From Rhodococcus marinonascens NBRC 14363 (GTDB lineage Bacteria; Actinomycetota; Actinomycetes; Mycobacteriales; Mycobacteriaceae), in assembly GCF_001894885.1 (NCBI RefSeq), contig NZ_BCXB01000020.1, positions 31,637-95,636 of the forward strand: 64,000 nucleotides of DNA, given 5' to 3'. The translations under genes were made by a program, and so were the position numbers. The notes beneath the pieces were generated by a model that made no database searches, was not told the DNA's origin, and saw nothing but the letters and a program-made list of their open reading frames with translations. Positions 24,902-33,348 of this stretch are shown one piece after another; the first letter of the stretch is position 1, and every line of letters begins with the position of its first letter.

Positions 24902-25717
24902 GTGGGGAAGCGAGTCGATGCAACAGACCTCGGCGGTGTGTCCGCAACGATGATGTGGACGTTGCGTAACCGCGCTGTCGAGGCATCCAGGCCGGACGGC
25001 ACACTCGACGACCCGCTGAGCGTTCAGCTCTATGAGACGATCGACCACCCGTACGAGAACTTCGGGAGACCGGATCAGTCGCATGCACTGCGGGCGCGTG
25101 CCTTCGACATCGAGGTGCGCTTGTTCCTCGCGGCGCACCCGGGCGGGACCGTCGTCGCCCTCGGTGAAGGACTCCAGACCAGCTACTGGCGCATTGGTGA
25201 CCCCGATGTGCGGTGGCTGTCGGTCGACCTTCCCGATGTGGTCGCGCTGCGCGAGCGGCTCCTACCGTCCGAGCCGAACATCACGACGCTGGCGATGTCG
25301 GCGCTCGATCGCGCGTGGATGGACTACGTGGATCCCGACCGCGGAGTGTTCGTCACAGCGGAAGGCCTACTGATGTACCTTCCGGCGGAGGACTCGCTGG
25401 GGTTGATCACCGACTGCGCGCGACGGTTCCCCGGCGGCCGGCTGATGTTCGATTCGGTCCCGAAGTGGCTGAGCCGCCTGACAATGAAAGGATTTCGGAT
25501 CACCAGGAACTACACCATTCCTCCGATGCCCTTCCACCTGTCGCCGGGCGAGGCTGCGAGACTGCCCGATTGGATCCCCGAGATCGCCTTCGTCCGTGAG
25601 GTTTCCCTGCCTCTCGGGCGTGGGCTGTGGGGGTCGAGAACGTTACGGACAGTCTTCGACGTGCCGCCGATGCGCAATGCTCGGTTCACCCTCAACCTGT
25701 GTGGGTTTGCGGGGTGA
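24902..25717 (+). CDS. SAM-dependent methyltransferase, LCM family
   Basis: A 271-residue protein of the leucine carboxyl methyltransferase-like family (PF04072), common in actinobacteria with unknown or natural-product substrates. TVVALGEGLQTSYWRIG (about 69-85) is the SAM-binding loop, WLSVDLPDVVALRERLLPSE follows, and VFVTAEGLLMYLP is the third conserved block. The GTG at 24902 has GGAGG 5 bases upstream. The gene follows a perfect palindrome. A decayed partial copy of its second half lies at 26411-26731. Confidence 0.85.
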   Translation: MGKRVDATDLGGVSATMMWTLRNRAVEASRPDGTLDDPLSVQLYETIDHPYENFGRPDQSHALRARAFDIEVRLFLAAHPGGTVVALGEGLQTSYWRIGDPDVRWLSVDLPDVVALRERLLPSEPNITTLAMSALDRAWMDYVDPDRGVFVTAEGLLMYLPAEDSLGLITDCARRFPGGRLMFDSVPKWLSRLTMKGFRITRNYTIPPMPFHLSPGEAARLPDWIPEIAFVREVSLPLGRGLWGSRTLRTVFDVPPMRNARFTLNLCGFAG

Positions 25718-26065
25718 GGGATCGAGGGTGCAGCGAGTGGCTTCCGATGCGCTTTGAGTAGACGTCGATGCCGCCGAAGGTCTTCGTGGTAATCGTTCCG
25801 ATGGGTGAGTGGCGAGAGCCTCAACGACGATGTCCAGCCAGGGAAACAATGGCAGCGACGCCAGCGCGTCGTGGAGGACCGTGGGGTCCTGCGCCTCCCA
25901 TAGACTCACCAACTCCCGACGTCCAGGTACCCGCCACAGCTTCTTCAAGATGCCCTCAGCGCGAAGTTCACTGGTTCGGGCGCCCTCGCGCGCGCTCAGT
26001 TGCTCGAGTTCCTCGGCCGCCATGTCGGTGGGCAGATTGGTGTTGATTCGGACCAGAAATTCCAC
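25643..26065 (-). CDS. Muconolactone isomerase-like protein with C-terminal extension
   Basis: A 140-residue protein. Residues 1-91 match the whole muconolactone delta-isomerase family (MEFLVRINTNLP; KLWRVPGRRELVSLWEA; LPLFPWLDIVVEALATHPSER). CatC proteins act in catechol degradation, but no other catechol gene is present here. The remaining 49 residues are low-complexity and run into the 3' end of the convergent methyltransferase, so the natural stop may have been lost through a frameshift. The GTG start has AAGGAG 6 bases upstream. Confidence 0.72.
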   Translation of the reverse strand: MEFLVRINTNLPTDMAAEELEQLSAREGARTSELRAEGILKKLWRVPGRRELVSLWEAQDPTVLHDALASLPLFPWLDIVVEALATHPSERLPRRPSAASTSTQSASEATRCTLDPSPRKPTQVEGEPSIAHRRHVEDCP

Positions 26066-26083
26066 GGTGTACTCCTTGGGTGT

Positions 26084-26377
26084 CGTCAGATCAGATCGAA
26101 GTCGCGGCCTCTTCTACGAGAAACGGAAGACACAATTCCAGCCTGTGCACTCGATAGAGCTCGCCGAGCATCCTCCTCAGCCTCGCTGAGGGTGAGTCGG
26201 CCGATGTACGTCTTCCACGGATCCGGGGTCAATCGTGGCCCAAGCCAATCGAGCTACTGCTGGTCGTCCATGCCGAGCGTACTCAGCGCTCGGGTCGGGA
26301 TCAATATCCGAAACCCTGCTCACGGAGGAGTCCCGATAGTTCTCGGCCACCGTGTCAGGCAGCAGGTCAATGATCAC
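26084..26377 (-). pseudogene. Remnant of a possible alpha/beta hydrolase
   Basis: On the minus strand a coding-like stretch is interrupted by stops and frame changes. A frame ending at 26084 includes LDWLGPRLTPDPWKTYIGRL and then EAEEDARRAL, and is cut by an in-frame TAG just upstream of LDWLG; upstream of that the same frame reads RILIPTRALSTLGMDDQQ. The GPRLTPDPWKTY part recalls the C-terminal region of some alpha/beta hydrolases. The identification is tentative. It lies between the isomerase-like gene and a decayed methyltransferase copy. Confidence 0.35.
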
Positions 26378-26410
26378 GACCCGTCGTCGCCCAGGAAGGC
26401 GTCGAGATAT

Positions 26411-26731
26411 ATTCGCTGCGCGAGCGCCTCTTGCCGTCCGAGCCGGACGTCACGCCGCTAGCGATCTCGGCGCTCGATCGTGCATGGTGAGCCGCCTGAC
26501 AATGAAGGCGGACTACCAGGTACTACACCATTCCGACGATGCCCTTCCACATGTCGCCGGGCGAGGCGGCGACACTGCCCGACCAGATCCCCGAGATCGC
26601 CTTCACCCGTGAATTATCCCTGCCTCTCGGGCGGGGGCTGTGGGGGGTCGAGAGTGCTACGGACACTCTTCGACACCCCGCCGATGAGCACTGCCCGGTT
26701 CACCCTCACAGTGTGCGGATTCGCGGGGTGA
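26411..26731 (+). pseudogene. Decayed partial copy of the LCM methyltransferase
   Basis: Two blocks are clearly homologous to the intact gene at 24902-25717. About 26411-26488 corresponds to the RERLLPSEP...ALDRAW part, and 26489-26731 to the last third (YYTIPTMPFHMSPGEAATLP, PEIAFTRELSLPLGRGLWG, then a final CGFAG in another frame). About 150 bases between the blocks are deleted, and further frameshifts break the end. The first third is missing. It is a dead duplicate about 1 kb downstream of its parent. Confidence 0.85.
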
Positions 26732-26893
26732 AGTCTCGGGGTATCTCACCGCGCCCGCAAACATATCCTCCGGATACCCGAACCTGGCCCTGGGCGCAAG
26801 AACCCGCCATCGTGTTCATAGCGGGTCCTCACGACGAATATCGCTGCCAGAGAGGAATTTCCCCTCGATGATGATGCGTGCTTCGTAGTCGGG

Positions 26894-28499
26894 TCAGGAT
26901 CCGAAGGCGTTGCCCAACGATCCTGTGCTGACAGGCTCGTCGGTGCCACCGCCGTCGTCGGTGCCACCACCGTCGTCGGTGACAGTGACCGTGACGGTCT
27001 CGGCCGTCGAACCGGTACGGCCCAGTGTTCCGCTGTAGACCGCGGTGATGTCATGGGTGCCAGCGGAATCGAAGGTATGGGTGATGCTGGCTTTGCCGTC
27101 CGCATCCACCGGTACCGGGGTACCCAGGTCGGTGTCGCCGTCCCTGAACTGCACGGTGCCGCCCCCGGGGTTCGGGGAGACCTGCGAGCCGAAGATCACG
27201 TCGGTGCCGGTCTGCGCGGTCGAGGGTCCCCTGAGCACCGTGGTGGTTGCGGCGCTCGGGGGTGAGACCGGCTTGTTCGGGCCAGTGGTGGATGCCGGCG
27301 GGTATTTCCACTGCTGGTTGGGTGCACCGGTGCAGTCCCAGATCTGTACCTGTACACCGTCTGCGGATGCGCTGTCCGTCACGTCCATGCATTTGCCGTC
27401 GGCCTGGTTGACGATCGCACCGAAGGCGTCACTATCATCGGTTACCGTCGGGTCGAGTGTCCACTTCTGACCGGGATTGCCCTGGCACGGACTCAGAATC
27501 ACCTGCGATCCGTTTTTTTGCCCTCCGGCATCGAACCCGTCCTCGACGACGTCGATGCACTTGTTCGTGGCCGGGTTCCGGAACTCGTGAGCGGCCGTGT
27601 AGACCCATTGCTGGGACTGCGATCCGTCGAGAAAGTCCTTCATTTGAATGTGCGGGGTGCTATTACCCGGGATATTGACAGGTTCCAAGACGCGGCCATC
27701 GAGGCCGAAGACAGACGAATCAACCACTTTGATCGACGTCAACGGCTTTCCACCAGACGACGAATCTGCGGCTGCTGCACAGCGGAGGTCGACGGCGATG
27801 CCAGATCTTTCTGGTTGGGAAATCGCGGTGAAGAAGTTGTCCTCCGAACCGATCTTGCTGGCATCCGGGTCCGAATCGGTTGAGATGCGGAGCGTGGGTT
27901 CGATCACTGTACCGGCGTCGCCGGGCTCGAGGGTGATGTCCATGGCCGGGAAAGTGAGGAACCCGGGATTTTTCTTTGTGAACCACCCGTTGCCATCCCC
28001 TCTCATACCGATACCCATCTGCAGAATGGACCCGTTGTCATCCTGTTTTCCATTCGGGTCGATCCGGGTGATCTTCGGTGTGTTCTCGAAGGGCGTGGTC
28101 TGCTCGGAGGCGACCTCCGCCTTCACCAATTCGGTGCCCGGGGGAATGTCGACCCTATACATGATCTCGATCCACCGGGCGATTGTCTCGCCGGAAGGGT
28201 TTTTTACGACGGTAATGGGATCCGGTTGAATCCGGTAGGTGAACTCCTGCCCACGGGCAACACTCATTGGCTCCGGTCCCACTCGCACCACCGGTGAAAG
28301 AGGTTCTCTTGAGTACTTTCTTTCTTGCATCTTGGGTGACGACCCGGCAACTGGGTGAAAAGTTGATGTCGGTCGTTTTCAAATTGTTGCCCGGAACGTT
28401 GGGAAGGGCCGACGCGACGCCGCCGGGAAACAGGAGTGTTCCGGCGGCGAGGGTGGTGGCTGTTGCTGCGATACCCGCCCAACGATGTACAGATTTCAC
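26894..28499 (-). pseudogene. Frameshifted secreted RICIN/Ig-like protein
   Basis: Two frames together encode one secreted protein of about 535 residues. From a GTG at 28497-28499 (GGAG upstream) runs a Sec signal peptide (HRWAGIAATATTLAAGTLLF, then ASALP) and a short segment to VTQDARK. The rest, to 26894, is in the next frame: a novel N-terminal domain, a ricin-type lectin domain with three QW repeats (SQQWVY, GQKWTL, NQQWKY) and Cys pairs, then a bacterial Ig-like domain and a Thr/Asp/Gly tail. The frames meet in the purine tract near 28318-28330, where removing one base restores a single frame. It is either a recent pseudogene or an indel error. Confidence 0.75.
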
Positions 28500-28546
28500 G
28501 TGTGCTCCAGGACTTCCTCGAGCCATGCAATGGCACGGCGGTGTTT

Positions 28547-28570
28547 CGGCTGTGGACAAGTCCACAGCCG
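28547..28570. promoter_or_regulatory. Perfect 11-bp inverted repeat upstream of RICIN gene
   Basis: CGGCTGTGGAC (28547-28557), two bases, then GTCCACAGCCG (28560-28570). It lies 48-71 bases upstream of the RICIN protein start on the minus strand and could be an operator or an mRNA hairpin. The DNA from here to about 28805 is AT-richer than the window and shows no gene. Confidence 0.65.
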
Positions 28571-28811
28571 TGGTAGACGGGATGTATGGCACCAACTAAT
28601 CATGTTCTGCCATAAATGGTTTAGGGAGACTTGGAGGTTTCCTGGTTCTGGCATCCACCCCGACGAATGAAGCGTAGAACTTCACCTCTGGAAAGTAAAC
28701 AGGGATATTCCCGTGATTTAGGCAACACTGTAGACCGTAATATTTTGGACATGAATAGTAAATGTTTAGCCATTCCGTGTCATCGGTGATTTATGGATAG
28801 TTGTATCGAGT

Positions 28812-29740
28812 GAAGCGCTGCGCGAATCTGCCGTCGAACCCGGGTCGATCGGACGGGGACGTCTGCTCACCGGCCTCCTCGGCGGCCTAGCCACATCACT
28901 TCCACCTGCTGTGCTGCCGGGGCAGGCAACGCTCGCGAGTGCGGGATCTTCCGCTGTGCTGCTGGTGATTTCGGTGGCGCTTCTGGGTCCGCCCCTGGTC
29001 TCCGTCGCGATCCGCCGTCTCGGCGGTCCCCTGCGCCGTAGTTCGTCGGCGGCCCTCGCCCTCGCTGCCCTCAACTCGGACGCCGCGGCGCGGCGTCTCG
29101 CCGCAGCGATAATCCCACTCGCGCTCGCCGTCGCGATAGGTGCGGTCCAAATCTTTGCGCAGGACACCGTTGGCGCCGCGGCGGACGAGCAGTCTCGCAA
29201 GGGCACGATCACGACCTCGTCGTCACCGCTCGTTCGGGTCTGGCACCCGAACTGGTCGACGCCATAGCAGCCAATCCCGCTGTGCGCGCAACGAACCCGG
29301 TCATTCGAACACAGGTCCTCTACAAAGTTGGCGGAGAGTCGCCGTACACCGATCCTTACCCGGCGCAGGGTGTCGACCCCGCGGCGACGGAGTCGACCCT
29401 GGATCTCGGCGTCCGTGACGGCGACTTCAGGCAACTACGTGACGGTACGGTCGCGCTCAGTACGGACGCTGCGTTCGCGATGGGCGCCGACGTTGGCGAG
29501 ACGGTCCCGCTCCGGCTCGGGGACGGGACATCCGTCGCACCGAAGGTGGTCGCGACGTACAGCCGCGGACTCGGCTTCGGCGACGTCACCCTGCCGGCGT
29601 CGCAAGTCCGGGCGCACACCACCACCGGACTGGTTGACGTGCTCCTCGTGTCGGCGCAGCCAGGTCGGATCGACGACGCCCCCGCCGCGATCACGGCGAT
29701 GGGCGGGGTCGCGGTGTCGGATCGTGCGGAGTTCGCCGCC
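28812..29740 (+). pseudogene. Truncated, frameshifted FtsX-like ABC permease
   Basis: Remnant of an FtsX/MacB-type ABC permease. It starts abruptly inside the protein at ALRESAVEPGSIGRGRLLTG, continues through a membrane helix (SSAVLLVISVALLGPPLVSV) and a second (AAIIPLALAVAIGAVQIF), and then needs a frame change near 29190-29205 to continue as HDLVVTARSGLAPELVDAIA and the extracellular domain up to about VAVSDRAEFAAA. The N-terminal half and the C-terminal helices are absent. Its 3' end joins in frame to the tail of a different protein. Confidence 0.75.
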
Positions 29741-30367
29741 GCCCCTTCACCGATCGACGGCGCTTCGACGGCGAATTCCTCGGCGCCCACCGACGACGTT
29801 GCCGACATCCCGGAGGGTACTGCATACGACGCCTCCGCGAACCCGAGTCCCACCGATCCCGCCGTCACCGCACCGGCATCCGCAACACCTGCATCGACAG
29901 TGCCGACCTCGGTAGGAGGGGCGCAGGGCAGCGAATTTGGTCAGCCTCGGTCGTGGTTGCAGAACCCCGTCGAGACTTCGGCTACGGCAGGCTCTCGGGC
30001 TGGGTCTGGTTCGGGCGCCGTCGGCGGCTACAGCCCCGGATTCGGTGGCGGCGGATACGGCGGGAGCGGTTACGGAACCAGTGGCGGGCAACGCGCCGGC
30101 GGATTCGGTACACCGGTCACCCCAGGTGCCCCATCTGCTCCGGGCAGCGCACCACCGGGCAGCGCACCACCGGGACGTGGCGCCGCAGGCACAACAGGCG
30201 GCACCCGCGGGATGGGCGCCATGGGAATGGGTGGTATGGGCGCGGCACGCGGGCAGGGCGACGACAACAAAGAGCACCAGACGCCCGACTACCTCATCAA
30301 CATCGACAACGGCAATGAACTGATCGGCACGTTGCCACCTGTCGCGCCGCCTGTGATCGGCGGATGA
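29741..30367 (+). pseudogene. C-terminal part of an ESX-type (type VII) secreted protein
   Basis: This is the second half of a reading frame open from 29282 to 30367. It is Ala/Pro/Thr-rich, then Gly-rich (GYSPGFGGGGYGGSGYG; GMGAMGMGGMGAARGQG), and ends KEHQTPDYLINIDNGNELIG, then PPVIGG. That ending is familiar from large PPE/WXG-related proteins beside espG and DUF3558 genes in Rhodococcus and relatives (recalled, not searched). The N-terminal PPE/WXG part is missing, replaced by FtsX sequence. The chimera has no obvious start and is unlikely to be functional. Confidence 0.65.
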
Positions 30368-30384
30368 GCCCTGAGGAACTGGAG

Positions 30385-31111
30385 ATGAGGAACTGGAGAC
30401 TCGGCGTCCGAGCAGTTCGGCGCGCTATGGGAGGAAACGGGTCAGGATCGAATTCCTTACCCGTTCGACGTCGTAAGCCAGATCCCTACCTATGATGCCT
30501 ACCTGGCTGAACAGAGCCGCATTCGTGCCGACTTCACCGGACCCGAGAACACTGAGCTGAGAACAGCTTTGCAGATTCTCGCCGAGCCTGAGGTCTACGC
30601 CGAGATCACCGGAGTGAATGTGGACGAGGCGTCGATCCGAATTATCGGGTGCCAACGTCAAGAGTCAGCGGTGATCGCGGTGCAACAGCCCGGTCCTCGA
30701 ATCAATGTCGGCGGCGATGTGCTGGTCGGCAGTGGTCCATCCGGACGACTCGCTGCGCAGATCATTGGTCAGATACCGCAGAATTCGGGTGGCTGCAGAA
30801 CTTTTCAGCTCCTCGGCAGTAGCGAAGAATCGGAGTTTCGCGTATCCGTGTTGCAACCCGCAGGCGGTGTGGCGTCACTGCCACGCTTCGAGAAAGTGTC
30901 GCCCAGTTCCCGGGTCGGTGACGGCACCGTTCGGGTGCAACGTGGTCCAAGATTCGGGCGTGGCCGCGACGTCGGCCACATCCGATGGTTCGACGTCGGA
31001 GGCGACGGACGGTATGTGGTCCGCTCACACGATCCGAGAACTGTTCACGCATGCAAACCCGAACAGTTCGTCGCGGCCGTCGACAATCTGCTGCGAGCAG
31101 CGATCGAGTAA
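30385..31111 (+). pseudogene. espG: EspG family ESX chaperone, frameshifted
   Basis: An EspG-like type VII secretion chaperone (about 240 residues), which in mycobacteria binds PPE proteins in the cytosol. A start ATG at 30385 (GAGGAACTGGAG before it) reads MRNWRL, but the rest (SEQFGALWEETGQDRIPYPF, AIIGQIPQNSGGCRTFQL-like region and GHIRWFDVGGDGRYVV) is in another frame. Deleting one G near 30403 joins them. No other start exists in the second frame before 30569. A 14-bp direct repeat (GAGGAACTGGAGA) straddles the start. Either pseudogene or indel error. Confidence 0.7.
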
Positions 31112-31167
31112 GTTCACCGAGGCGCAAGGCGGGGTAGGTAGCAGTTCGCGACAGGAGGGGCAGCATA

Positions 31168-31589
31168 TGACGGAGCCGGCAGGAGCGTTGGCGGGCGGAT
31201 CGGCATTCACTGAACAAATCCTTTCCACCGGTGGACGCCTGGAACTTCAGCCGGATGCCATCGAGCGTCTGATGAAGGCGTGCGACAAGTTGGCGGATGA
31301 TATGGAAAATCTCGCAAGGCGCGCCCGCCTGGAACTCGGGGTCGATGAGTTCGGACTCGGCGAGAGGCACCCCAATCTGCATTCGGCTCAGCAGCTCGCC
31401 CAGAAGTTTCGTTCGAAGGCGATCGGCGGCAGCGGGATTGATAGCGAAAACACCGCCGTTGGACTATTCACGTCTCATCGAGACCACGCACTGGAAATGA
31501 AGGCGATGCTGCAACGAGTGCTCGATGCCTACCGCGCGCAAGAGGCGTCCACTATCGGCAATCTCGAGGGAATAGGAATCGACGAGTGA
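31168..31589 (+). CDS. ESX-associated small helical protein
   Basis: A 140-residue protein without signal peptide or membrane helix. It is predicted helical, with ELQPDAIERLMKACDKLADD and AMLQRVLDAYRAQEAS heptad-like segments, like EspC/WXG-type small proteins of type VII loci. Function not assigned. The ATG at 31168 has GGAGGGG 7 bases upstream; the longer frame overlaps espG and is not used. It is followed by a DUF3558 lipoprotein with a GTGA overlap. A truncated duplicate of its 3' end lies at 32165-32294. Confidence 0.72.
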
Positions 31590-32125
31590 ACACCACGTTG
31601 CGAAGGATCAGTGTCGCGCTCGCACTTCTGGCGGTGGGTGCCGCGGCGGCGTGCAGCAATCCCGCTGTGGGGGAGCCCACGGAGGTTCAGGCACCACCGG
31701 TCACGGAGGTGACCTATCACCCTTGCGATGGGCTCCCCGCCGAGGCGATTCGCTTGACGAAACTCGACGTGCGACCGCCGGAGCACCATGACGTCGAGCC
31801 CCCGAAAACTCTCGGCTGCGGTTATCTCTCTCACGAACCTCGATACGGCATCAACATCACGGCGAAAGAGAGGACGTTCGACGTCCTCGAGACCAGCGAC
31901 CGCTTCACTACCCTCGATGACGTCCGAGTTGCAGGGCGCCGTGCACTGGTTCAGGACTTCCCTGATACCCGCTCGTGCCTCGTCTCGGTCGAGATCACAC
32001 CGGGCGTCCTCGACTTTCAGGTCGGCTACGGATCCAACGAAACTTTCACCACCCCCGCGGCTGCGTGCGACCAGGCAATGAAGATTGTCAACACCCTTGC
32101 CCCCTACTTCCCCGAGCACCTGTAA
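31586..32125 (+). CDS. DUF3558 lipoprotein, copy 1
   Basis: A 179-residue lipoprotein: signal peptide with lipobox VGAAAACS (Cys about 23), followed by the DUF3558 domain. Conserved pieces include HPCDGLPAEAIRL, TLGCGYLS and PDTRSCLVSVEITPGVLDFQ, with four paired cysteines. Many DUF3558 genes sit beside ESX-related genes; the function is unknown. GTG start overlaps the upstream stop by 4 bases. Nearly identical over its second half to copy 2 (32291-32830). Confidence 0.88.
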   Translation: MNTTLRRISVALALLAVGAAAACSNPAVGEPTEVQAPPVTEVTYHPCDGLPAEAIRLTKLDVRPPEHHDVEPPKTLGCGYLSHEPRYGINITAKERTFDVLETSDRFTTLDDVRVAGRRALVQDFPDTRSCLVSVEITPGVLDFQVGYGSNETFTTPAAACDQAMKIVNTLAPYFPEHL

Positions 32126-32164
32126 CACCCTTGCCCACATGCTGTCACCCACCAGTAACTCGTC

Positions 32165-32294
32165 CAAGAGTTTTCGTTCGAAGGCTATTGGCGGCAGCGA
32201 CATTGAGGATGCAAACACGGCGGCTGGACTGTCCCCGTCTCATCAAGAGGCGACCAATGTCGGCAATCTCGAGGGAATAGGAATCGACCAGTGA
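32165..32294 (+). pseudogene. Remnant of the ESX-associated small gene (second copy)
   Basis: The frame encodes FRSKAIGGSDIEDANTAAGL and ends VGNLEGIGIDQ, matching the end of the protein at 31168-31589 (FRSKAIGGSGIDSENTAVGL, IGNLEGIGIDE). The first roughly 75 residues are missing and about 50 bases are deleted inside. It is still overlapped by the GTG of the next lipoprotein, as in the intact copy, which shows that the whole module was duplicated. Confidence 0.82.
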
Positions 32295-32830
32295 ACACCA
32301 AGGTGCAGAGGATCAGTGTCGCGCTCGCCCTTCTGACGGTGGGCGCGGTGGCTGCCTGCGGCAGTCCCGCTTCCGGGGAGCCCACGGAGGTTCAGGCACC
32401 ACCGGTCACCGAGATCACCTACCACCCGTGCGAGGGGATCCCCGCCGAGGCGATTCGCTTGGCGAAACTCGACGTGCGACCGCCGCTGCCCCATGATCTC
32501 GAGAATCCGAAATCGTTGGGCTGTATCTACCTTTCCCACGAACCCCGAGACGGCGTCACGATCGCGGCAACTGACCGAACGATACGAACCCTCGAGACCA
32601 GCGACCGCTTCACTACCCTCGATGGCGTCCGAGTTGCATGGCGCCGTGCACTGGTTCAGGACTTCCCTGATACCCGCTCGTGCCTCGTCTCGGTCGAGAT
32701 CACACCGGGCGTCCTCGACTTTCAGGTCGGGTACGGATCCAACGAAATCTTCACCACTCCCGCGGCCGCGTGCGACGACGCAATGAAATATGTCCACACC
32801 CTCGCCCCCTACTTCCCCGAGCACCTGTAA
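32291..32830 (+). CDS. DUF3558 lipoprotein, copy 2
   Basis: A 179-residue paralogue of the protein at 31586-32125 with the same length, lipobox (VGAVAACG) and cysteines. Differences cluster in residues 60-100 (DLENPKSLGCIYLSHEPRDG in place of DVEPPKTLGCGYLSHEPRYG), while the last 80 residues are almost the same. The GTG start overlaps the stop of the remnant frame upstream. With that partner gene truncated, it may depend on read-through transcription from copy 1. Confidence 0.85.
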   Translation: MNTKVQRISVALALLTVGAVAACGSPASGEPTEVQAPPVTEITYHPCEGIPAEAIRLAKLDVRPPLPHDLENPKSLGCIYLSHEPRDGVTIAATDRTIRTLETSDRFTTLDGVRVAWRRALVQDFPDTRSCLVSVEITPGVLDFQVGYGSNEIFTTPAAACDDAMKYVHTLAPYFPEHL

Positions 32831-32960
32831 CACCCTCGCCCACACGCTCGCGCCTACTAAAGTCTGGAGCTTTCACGCCGGTTCGGCTGGTACGGGCGGC
32901 ACAGCAGAGTTGCGATGTTCCAGATCAGGGTCGCGTGAGTCTTCGCAATCGATAGGTGTG

Positions 32961-33308
32961 CTAGAAGATGCTGTAGGCCTTGCGCACGGTCTCGGTGACG
33001 TCCCAGCGTCCGGACCAGCCAACGGGCAGGACTACGAAGTCGCCGGCCGCGATGTCAACTTTGGTGCCCGTTGCGTCGTCGGTCAGCGTGGCCTTGCCTG
33101 AGATGATGTAGCAGGTTTCGGTGTTGGGGCGGTGGATCACCGGCCAGCCGCCCGGCTCGCATTCCCAGATCCCGATCTGGGCGTCGGTTCCGCCGTCGAG
33201 GGGCAGGGTGCGTAGCTGAGGGTCGCCGCTGTCGGCGCCGGGCCTCTGTCCGGCGGGGGTCAACTCTCCGTGAACGGTGCTGCTGGGCAGGTGGATCAGT
33301 GAAACCAT
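32961..33308 (-). CDS. Cupin domain protein
   Basis: A 115-residue single cupin of the kind found in ureidoglycine aminohydrolase-like/DUF861 proteins: GIWECEPGGWPVIHRPNTETCYIISGKATL (about 46-75), then DIAAGDFVVLPVGWSGRWDV. One of the usual metal His residues is present (VIHRP). It probably binds a metal and a small acid or amine product. It lies 40 bases downstream of the FAD oxidase on the same strand, so the two probably act together in amine or amino acid breakdown. Confidence 0.87.
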   Translation of the reverse strand: MVSLIHLPSSTVHGELTPAGQRPGADSGDPQLRTLPLDGGTDAQIGIWECEPGGWPVIHRPNTETCYIISGKATLTDDATGTKVDIAAGDFVVLPVGWSGRWDVTETVRKAYSIF

Positions 33309-33348
33309 GGTGATTGTTCTCCCAAGAATGTCGGGGTAGTCGGTTGGG

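Larger units (their letters stand above)
31400..32830 (+). repeat. Tandem duplication of ESX-like/DUF3558 module
   Basis: Unit 1 covers about 31400-32125 plus the following TAACACCCTTGCCCACA; unit 2 covers about 32165-32830 plus TAACACCCTCGCCCACA. Within the lipoprotein genes, the stretch around 31890-32040 is almost identical to that at 32595-32745, while the middle part differs clearly. This suggests gene conversion after duplication. Confidence 0.8.
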
